Shown: positions 15,001 to 19,857 of the stretch, in pieces | Layout of the letters: the number at the start of each line of letters is the position of its first letter | How positions within the stretch are numbered: the stretch's first letter is position 1 | NCBI GenBank assembly: GCA_036403035.1 | Contig: DASWRT010000420.1 | Location: 1-19,857 of the forward strand | Direction: 5' to 3' | Source: DASWRT01 sp036403035 | GTDB taxonomy: Bacteria; Pseudomonadota; Alphaproteobacteria; ATCC43930; CGMCC-115725 | Length of the DNA: 19,857 bases | The notes under the pieces: model-generated | What the model was told of the DNA's origin: nothing | What the model saw: the letters and a program-made list of their open reading frames with translations, nothing else | The model's database searches: none | Made by a program: the position numbers and the translations under genes

Positions 15001-15834
15001 GTGCAGGAACTCACGCCGGAAGGCCGCCGCATGGTCGAGGACTTGGCCCGGCGTCACGATGTGAGCAAGGACGCCGTCCTGACCTTGCTTCGCGCGCTCA
15101 TGGCCGGCAACCGCGTCATGGCCCAGTTCAGCCATCCGGAACTCGGCGGCATGGGGCAGTGGTCGAAGGGCGGCATGATCATGGTCGGCGACATGTTCGA
15201 CCACGCCCTTAAGCACCGTGTCGACATCCTGTGCTCCGAGATCGCCGACGTCTTGCGCGACCAGAATTCGCTTATCTCGACCGAAGCCGAGCCGTCGCAA
15301 TCGCAAGGCCGGCAGGGTCAATCGGGAGGCACGCCTTCCAACGTCGGCTTATCCATCCGCTCCTCCGCCCCGTTATCCCGCGATAGCTGGTGGCCCGCCG
15401 AGCTTGGCGCACCGTCCTCGGTCGGCGCGCAGAACAGCCTCCGATATGCTTTCTTCCCCGCCGCTCGCCGCGTGGTCATCGAGCAGAGCGGGAAGGCGAC
15501 GGTCTACGACACCGGCGACCACCGGATTACCGGCGTCTCCCAGCAGCAGGCCGGCGATCAGTCTCTCACCTTCACCAGCCAGCATGGTCCGGTTCGGATT
15601 GCCGATCTCCCGGTCGTCGCGGATGCGGTGGACATTTCAGGAAGCGCATCAAAACGGGGAGCGCGCGAGTCAGTCCAACCTCCGGCACGGTCGACCGAAG
15701 CCATGGACTCGGCCACGTCCTCCACCGATGACCCGTTCGCGAAGATCGAGCGCCTCGCCGAGCTGCGCCAGAAGGGCATCCTCACCGAGGAGGAGTTCGC
15801 GGCGAAAAAGGCGGAACTGCTGAGCCGACTATAG
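15001..15834 (+). CDS. SHOCT-domain protein with conserved N-terminal and central domains
   Basis: This 277-aa protein has three parts. Residues 1-90 are helical and carry the motif FSHPELGGMGQWSKGGMIMVGDMF (43-66). Residues about 130-207 form a beta-rich domain (WWPAELG, RYAFFPAARRVVIEQSGK, YDTGDHRITGVSQQQ). Residues 244-276 are a SHOCT motif (DPFAKIERLAELRQKGILTEEEF), a short two-helix module often found at protein ends. The layout recalls other bacterial SHOCT proteins of unknown function. The GTG at 15001 is chosen because AGGAG lies 8 nt upstream and the earlier in-frame sequence looks non-coding. There is no signal peptide or membrane segment. The gene is divergent from the PLP lyase across a 282-bp gap and converges on the aminotransferase. 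Confidence 0.82.
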   Translation: MQELTPEGRRMVEDLARRHDVSKDAVLTLLRALMAGNRVMAQFSHPELGGMGQWSKGGMIMVGDMFDHALKHRVDILCSEIADVLRDQNSLISTEAEPSQSQGRQGQSGGTPSNVGLSIRSSAPLSRDSWWPAELGAPSSVGAQNSLRYAFFPAARRVVIEQSGKATVYDTGDHRITGVSQQQAGDQSLTFTSQHGPVRIADLPVVADAVDISGSASKRGARESVQPPARSTEAMDSATSSTDDPFAKIERLAELRQKGILTEEEFAAKKAELLSRL

Positions 15835-15948
15835 GCTGTCCCCGCCATTGCCGAACCCGAGCCGCACGCTGGAATTCAGCAGGAAGCAGGTCCGATTAGA
15901 TCGGTTTTCGGTTGAGCTTGGAACGACTCGCCCGGCATCGCGCCAAAT

Positions 15949-16040
15949 CCCCCCACCCAACCCTCCCCCGCAAGGGGGGAGGGCTATGAAACCGTTGAGC
16001 TTTTCTCCCTCCCCCTTGCGGGGGAGGGTCGGGGTGGGGG
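15949..16040. repeat. REPIN-like pair of inverted REP hairpins
   Basis: The left arm (15949-15983) and right arm (16007-16040) are near-perfect inverted copies of a C-rich head plus a palindrome: CCCTCCCCC, GCAA, GGGGGGAGGG on the left and its mirror on the right. The spacer between them is 23 bp. Each arm folds on its own, and the two arms can also pair into one long stem, which is the REPIN layout. It lies between the convergent SHOCT and aminotransferase genes and may end transcription from both sides. Confidence 0.8.
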
Positions 16041-16118
16041 AACCCGCTTAGAGCGTTTCCAAACCCAATCGCACTCAGCACTAGCCTTCAAGCTGCCGAC
16101 CGGCTCCAACTTAACGCC

Positions 16119-17504
16119 TCAAGCCCTCAGCTCCGCCCAGGCTGCATCCAAGCCCCGGTCGAAGCGGCGGCACATCTCGGTTATGTCCTCGGTGGTGACG
16201 ATCAGGGGCGGGGTGAAGGCGATGCGGTCGCCGATGGCGCGCACGATCAGCCCGGCATGCTCGCATGCCTGTTGGACGCGCAGCCCGACCTTCGACGCCG
16301 GATCGAACGCCTCGCGCGTCGCCTTGTCCGCCACCACCTCCACGCCGGCGATCAGCCCGACTCCGCGCACGTCTCCGACCAGCGGGTGGTCCCGGAATGC
16401 GCCCAACCCGTCCAGGAACGCGGGCGAGACGTCGCGAACATGGCCCAGCAGATCCCGTTCGGCATAGATCCGCAGCGTCTCCAGCGCGACGGCGCAGGCC
16501 ACCGGATGCCCGCCATAGGTGAAACCGTGGCCGAAGCCGCCGAACCGCCGGCTGCCTTCGAGCAGCGCGCCGTGGATTTCCTCCCCGATCATCAAGGCGC
16601 TGATCGGCTGAAAGCCGGCCGAGAGCTGCTTGGCGCAGCTCACCATATCCGGCGACAGGTCGTAGGTGTCGCAGCCCCACATCCTCCCGGTGCGGCCGAA
16701 GCCGCAGATCACCTCGTCGGCGACGAACAGGATGCCGTAGCGGCGCAGCACGTCCTGAATGCGCTTCCAGTAGCCGCGCGGCGGGGTGATCGCACCGCCT
16801 CCGCCCTGTGCCGGCTCGCCGAAGAAGGCCGCGATGGTTTCCGGCCCCTCCCGCTGGATCAGTGCCTCCAGGTTCGCCGCCATCCGATCGCTGAAATCCT
16901 CCTCGGTCTCGCCGTCGCGATGGAAGCGGTAGTAGTTCGGGTTGTCCGCGTGGACGGCGAAGTCCGGCAGCGGCAGGCCGAACCCGGCGTACATCTGCGG
17001 CTGGCCGGACAGGCTGACCGTCGCGACCGTGTTGCCGTGATAGCCTCGCACCCGCCCGATCAGCTTTCGCCGCTGCGGCTGCCCGCGCACCGCCCAATAT
17101 TGCCACGCGAGCTTGACGGCGGCGTCGTTCGCCTCCGACCCGCTGCACTGGAACAGCACGCGCGCCATGCCGGCCGGCGCCACCTTCAACAGCGCTTCGG
17201 CCAGCTCGACCGCCGGTTCGTGCCCCTTCTGAAAGAAGGTGTGATAGTACGGCAGCTTGAGCATCTGTCGATACGCCGCCTCGGCCAGACGCGGCTCGCT
17301 GAAGCCCAACGAGGCGCACCATAGGCCGGCCATGGCCTCGATGTATTCCCTGCCGTCCGTGTCCCAGACACGGCATCCCTGCCCGCGGGCGATCAGCAGC
17401 GCTCCCTCGCGCGCATGGGCGTCCAAGTCGGTCTGCTGGTGCACGAGGGTCATGACGTCGCGGGCTTGCAGGCTGTTCGGAATCACAATCAGCTCCTCGT
17501 TCAT
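16119..17504 (-). CDS. Class III (omega) aminotransferase
   Basis: This 461-aa PLP enzyme is a full-length class III aminotransferase of the NSLQARDVMTLVHQQTDL-starting group, which includes putrescine- and beta-alanine-type omega-aminotransferases. Visible active-site features are GSEAN (122-126), GYHG (154-157), the PLP-ring aspartate D263 in ADEVICGFGRTG and the Schiff-base lysine K292 in AKQLSAGFQPISA. It moves an amino group from a terminal amine to a keto acid such as pyruvate. The ATG overlaps the stop of the ABC ATPase gene by 4 nt (ATGA), so it belongs to the taurine-type transporter operon and probably acts on the imported compound. Taurine:pyruvate activity (Tpa) is an attractive guess, but the protein is not clearly closest to known Tpa, so no symbol is given. 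Confidence 0.9.
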   Translation of the reverse strand: MNEELIVIPNSLQARDVMTLVHQQTDLDAHAREGALLIARGQGCRVWDTDGREYIEAMAGLWCASLGFSEPRLAEAAYRQMLKLPYYHTFFQKGHEPAVELAEALLKVAPAGMARVLFQCSGSEANDAAVKLAWQYWAVRGQPQRRKLIGRVRGYHGNTVATVSLSGQPQMYAGFGLPLPDFAVHADNPNYYRFHRDGETEEDFSDRMAANLEALIQREGPETIAAFFGEPAQGGGGAITPPRGYWKRIQDVLRRYGILFVADEVICGFGRTGRMWGCDTYDLSPDMVSCAKQLSAGFQPISALMIGEEIHGALLEGSRRFGGFGHGFTYGGHPVACAVALETLRIYAERDLLGHVRDVSPAFLDGLGAFRDHPLVGDVRGVGLIAGVEVVADKATREAFDPASKVGLRVQQACEHAGLIVRAIGDRIAFTPPLIVTTEDITEMCRRFDRGLDAAWAELRA

Positions 17505-18310
17505 TCAGTGTCGTCCATGCCCCAGACCAGGGACAGGACCTGCTCGCGCAACGCCACGAAATCCGGGCCCGCCTTGACCGCCCGGATACCCTCCTCTCCA
17601 TGGCCGCGAGCGAAGGGCGCGGGCAGGCGGGCGACGATGCGGCCGGGGCGCGGCGACATCACCACCACTTCCGTGCCGAGATACACCGCCTCCTCGACGC
17701 TGTGCGTGATGAAGACGACCGTCATTCCCGTCTGCCGCCAGACCCGATGCAACTCCTCCTGCATCCTTTCACGCGTCAGCGCGTCGAGCGCGCCGAACGG
17801 TTCGTCCATCAGCAGCACGCGCGGCTCGTTGCACAAGGCGCGGGCGATCGCCAAGCGCTGCTGCATCCCGCCGGACAACTCGTAAGGATAGCGGTCCCGG
17901 AATTCCCAAAGCCCAACCGTCCGCAGCCAGCGCTCCACGCGGGCCGTTGCCTCCCGCTTTGCAACGCCGAGCAGTCTGGGGCCGAAGCCGGCGTTTGCTG
18001 CGACCGTGAGCCAGGGGAACAGGGCGGGCTGCTGGAACACCACGCCCCGATCCGGGCCGGGGCCGTCGACCTTACGCCCGTCGAGGTACACCGCTCCCTC
18101 GGTCGGCGGCAGAAAGCCGGCCAAGGTCTGCATCAATGTCGTCTTGCCGCAACCGCTGGGGCCGACGATGCAGACGAAGTCGCCTTGGCCGAAGGACAGC
18201 TCCGCCTGCTCCACTGCCCGCACTGCGGACGCGCCGGCGCCGTAGCACACGGACACGCCCGCGAAACGGACGAAGCCGCCGCCGACGCCGACGGACGTTT
18301 CCGCCGCCAC
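17501..18310 (-). CDS. ABC transporter ATPase, taurine/sulfonate (TauB/SsuB) type
   Basis: This 269-aa ATPase has all nucleotide-binding elements: Walker A GPSGCGKTT (50-58), Q-loop Q93 (VVFQQPALFPWLTV), signature LSGGMQQR (145-152), Walker B VLLMDEP (165-171), D-loop ALD and switch H203 (ITHS). The FQQPALFPW and PFGALDALTRE wording is typical of the nitrate/sulfonate/taurine family. It energises uptake through the permease encoded at the window's right edge. The GTG at 18310 is preferred: it lies 5 nt after the binding-protein stop and gives the family length. A longer frame reaching 18472 would overlap the binding-protein gene and lacks family sequence. It overlaps the aminotransferase start by 4 nt. 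Confidence 0.9.
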   Translation of the reverse strand: MAAETSVGVGGGFVRFAGVSVCYGAGASAVRAVEQAELSFGQGDFVCIVGPSGCGKTTLMQTLAGFLPPTEGAVYLDGRKVDGPGPDRGVVFQQPALFPWLTVAANAGFGPRLLGVAKREATARVERWLRTVGLWEFRDRYPYELSGGMQQRLAIARALCNEPRVLLMDEPFGALDALTRERMQEELHRVWRQTGMTVVFITHSVEEAVYLGTEVVVMSPRPGRIVARLPAPFARGHGEEGIRAVKAGPDFVALREQVLSLVWGMDDTE

Positions 18311-18315
18311 GCCTT

Positions 18316-19344
18316 TCAGCTCGTCGCCCGCTGGAGGTATTCGGTGTTGATCGCCCGCTGGAACGCCTCCAGGTTCGGAGCGCTTCGGATGCTGCGCTGC
18401 TCGACCAGGAAGTCCGCCGTTCCCTTCAGCACCTCGGCGAAACGCCCCGGCTTGCCCGGTCCGCCCAGCCACTTCGGGTCGAGTTGCTGGGCCAGCGGAA
18501 CGAAGTCGTATTCCTCCATGTCCCGGCGCGCGACCTCGGCCGACACGCCGGCCTGCTTGGCGACCGTTGCCGAGGCCGCGGTCGGATCGGAGCGCCAGAG
18601 GTCCAGGGCACGGCCGTAGGCGCGCAGGAAGCCGACGACGCTGTCGGGATAGGACTGCGCGAACGCCGTGCGGACCACGATCAGGTCGGCGATGACGTAG
18701 CCGGCCTTATCCAAGTCCTGAGACGTCTTCAGCAACTCGCCGCCGGCCTCCAGCACCTTGCTCTTTGCCGGCGACCACACGTAGGCCCCGTCGATCTCGC
18801 CGCGCGTCCAGGCGGCCTGGATCGCGGCCGGACGCATGTCCAGCACCGTGACGTCGCGCTGGGTCAACCCATTGGTCTTCAGCAGCCCCAGCGTTCGGAA
18901 GTGGCTGGTGGAGCCGAACGGCGTTGCGAGCTTCTTGCCGCGCAGGTCGGCCGGCGACTTGATCCCGGCGGCACTGCGCACAACCAGATCCTCCGCCGGG
19001 CCGATATTGTCGACCATCGCTATGAGCTGAAACGGCAAGCCCTGGCTGATGCCGGAAGCAGTCGCGACCGAGCCGGTCGCTAGTCCGATGTCGCACGATC
19101 CGGCGACGATGGCGGTGTTGATTTCCGCGCCGCTGCCCATCTCGGTCCAGCCGATCGGGCCGCCCAGACCTGCCTCGAACCAGCCCTCGCCCTTGGCGAT
19201 CATGGTCGGCTTCGTCTCGGTGAAAAATCCGACATTGACCTTCGCCGGACTGGCGGCCCGGACGCTGCGGGCGCGCGACAGCGTCAGGGCTGCGGCGCCG
19301 CCGCCCGCCAGAACGGCCCGGCGCGTGAGCTTCGATGTGTCCAT
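18316..19344 (-). CDS. TauA-like ABC transporter substrate-binding protein
   Basis: This 342-aa periplasmic protein starts with an export signal containing twin arginines (KLTRRAVLAGGGAAALTL, residues 5-22), so Tat export is possible, with Sec as the alternative; cleavage is likely near residue 30. The mature part matches taurine-binding TauA proteins: VNVGFFTETKPTMIAKGEGW, GSGAEINTAIVAGSCDIGLA, the ligand-region segment PFGSTSHFRTLGLL and DMRPAAIQAAWTRGEIDGAYVW. It should capture taurine or a related sulfonate or amine for the ABC importer; the ligand is inferred from resemblance. The ATG at 19344 follows GGGAGG closely. The gene lies between the permease (33 bp upstream) and the ATPase (5 bp downstream) in one operon. 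Confidence 0.88.
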   Translation of the reverse strand: MDTSKLTRRAVLAGGGAAALTLSRARSVRAASPAKVNVGFFTETKPTMIAKGEGWFEAGLGGPIGWTEMGSGAEINTAIVAGSCDIGLATGSVATASGISQGLPFQLIAMVDNIGPAEDLVVRSAAGIKSPADLRGKKLATPFGSTSHFRTLGLLKTNGLTQRDVTVLDMRPAAIQAAWTRGEIDGAYVWSPAKSKVLEAGGELLKTSQDLDKAGYVIADLIVVRTAFAQSYPDSVVGFLRAYGRALDLWRSDPTAASATVAKQAGVSAEVARRDMEEYDFVPLAQQLDPKWLGGPGKPGRFAEVLKGTADFLVEQRSIRSAPNLEAFQRAINTEYLQRATS

Positions 19345-19377
19345 CTCAATCCTCCCCCCTCGTTCCGGACCCGGCAC

Positions 19378-19857
19378 CTATCGCCCGGCCCAATGCACCA
19401 CCCGCCGCTCGATCAGACGGAGCAGGCGATCCAGGCCGAGACCGGCCAGCCCGATGATCAGGATGCCCGCCAGCACGTAGTCGGACCGGAGGAACCGGCC
19501 GGCATCCAGGATCATCCAGCCGATACCGTTCGACCCGGCGATGATCTCCGACGCAATCAGCGTGCCGTACACGACCCCCAGCGCCAGCCGTGCGCCCGTC
19601 AGGATCTCGGGCAGCGCGCTCGGCGCCACCACGAGGCGGAACACCTGCCAGCGCGTCGCGCCCAGGCTTCGCGCCGCGCGCACCCGCTCCGCCGGCACGT
19701 TGCGCACGCCGTCCCGCGCGGCGACCGCCGCGACCGGCAAGGCGGCGAGGAACAGCATCGTGATCTTGCTCTCCTCCCCGATGCCCAGCCAGACGATCAG
19801 GAGGATAAGGTACGCAAGCTGCGGGAGCGGGCGCAGGAACTCGATGAACGGCGCGGC
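19378..19857 (-). CDS. ABC transporter permease, TauC/SsuC type, 5'-truncated by window edge
   Basis: The frame runs open to the last base of the window, giving the C-terminal 159 residues of a permease usually about 250-280 aa long. It starts within PFIEFLRPLPQLAYLILLIV, the segment conserved in TauC and SsuC, and continues with WLGIGEESKI. The ATPase-contact loop (EAA-like) is visible as VPAERVRAARSLGATRWQVF, followed by PEILTGARLALGVVYGTLIA. Three to four membrane helices remain. It forms the channel of the importer with the TauA-like protein and ATPase encoded after it. Its stop is 33 bp before the binding-protein ATG. Whether more genes precede it in the operon lies outside the window. 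Confidence 0.9.
   Translation of the reverse strand, partial: AAPFIEFLRPLPQLAYLILLIVWLGIGEESKITMLFLAALPVAAVAARDGVRNVPAERVRAARSLGATRWQVFRLVVAPSALPEILTGARLALGVVYGTLIASEIIAGSNGIGWMILDAGRFLRSDYVLAGILIIGLAGLGLDRLLRLIERRVVHWAGR

Noticed and set aside
15949..16040. CRISPR array, MITE or insertion sequence
   Set aside because: Only two copies in inverted orientation, no regular spacers, no target-site duplication or transposase seen; a REP doublet fits better.
16257..17324. 355-codon plus-strand frame over the aminotransferase gene
   Set aside because: Antisense shadow with no recognisable domain.
16119..17504. Naming the aminotransferase tpa (taurine:pyruvate aminotransferase)
   Set aside because: Operon context suggests it, but the sequence is not clearly closest to known Tpa enzymes and xsc is missing from the window.

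Overview
The window is GC-rich, densely coded chromosomal DNA with GGAGG-type ribosome binding sites, several GTG starts and 4-nt start/stop overlaps. Gene content (a TauA-type ABC importer, a class III aminotransferase, an FlK-like thioesterase, a TIGR03862-type flavoprotein, a SHOCT protein) and REP repeats of the CCTCACCCCGGCCCTCTCCC type suggest an alphaproteobacterium. That is inference; there is no rRNA, tRNA or phylogenetic marker gene to fix it. No CRISPR array, transposase, integrase or tRNA was seen.

Left part (1-6269): a 5'-truncated HEAT-like repeat protein (+) converges on a secreted GH16 glycoside hydrolase (-), with a REP hairpin between their 3' ends. A gene-poor, locally AT-rich gap of about 580 bp follows. 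Then comes a plus-strand proteolysis cluster: a 76-aa protein that resembles the N-terminal domain of the next gene, an M14 zinc carboxypeptidase with all expected active-site residues, and a KP-43-like subtilase with the full catalytic set. None of the three has a signal peptide. This cluster, with a free-standing copy of a propeptide-like domain, is the least conventional part of the window.

Middle part (6331-13607): a minus-strand Xre/MbcA-type antitoxin and RES-domain toxin overlap by 4 nt, behind an operator-like repeat cluster and a DUF1835-type gene. Next are an FlK-like thioesterase and a TIGR03862 flavoprotein (+), a CPA2-type cation/proton antiporter (-), a small exported Gly/Ala/Lys-rich protein (-) and an ACS-type MFS transporter (+).

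Right part (13657-19857): a PLP enzyme of the D-cysteine desulfhydrase / L-cysteate sulfo-lyase family (-), a three-part SHOCT protein (+), a REPIN-like pair of inverted REP hairpins, and a minus-strand operon. Read in transcription order the operon is a taurine-type ABC permease (cut by the window edge), TauA-like binding protein, ATPase and class III aminotransferase. It suggests uptake and transamination of a sulfonate or other amine. The nearby PLP lyase may or may not share that sulfur theme.
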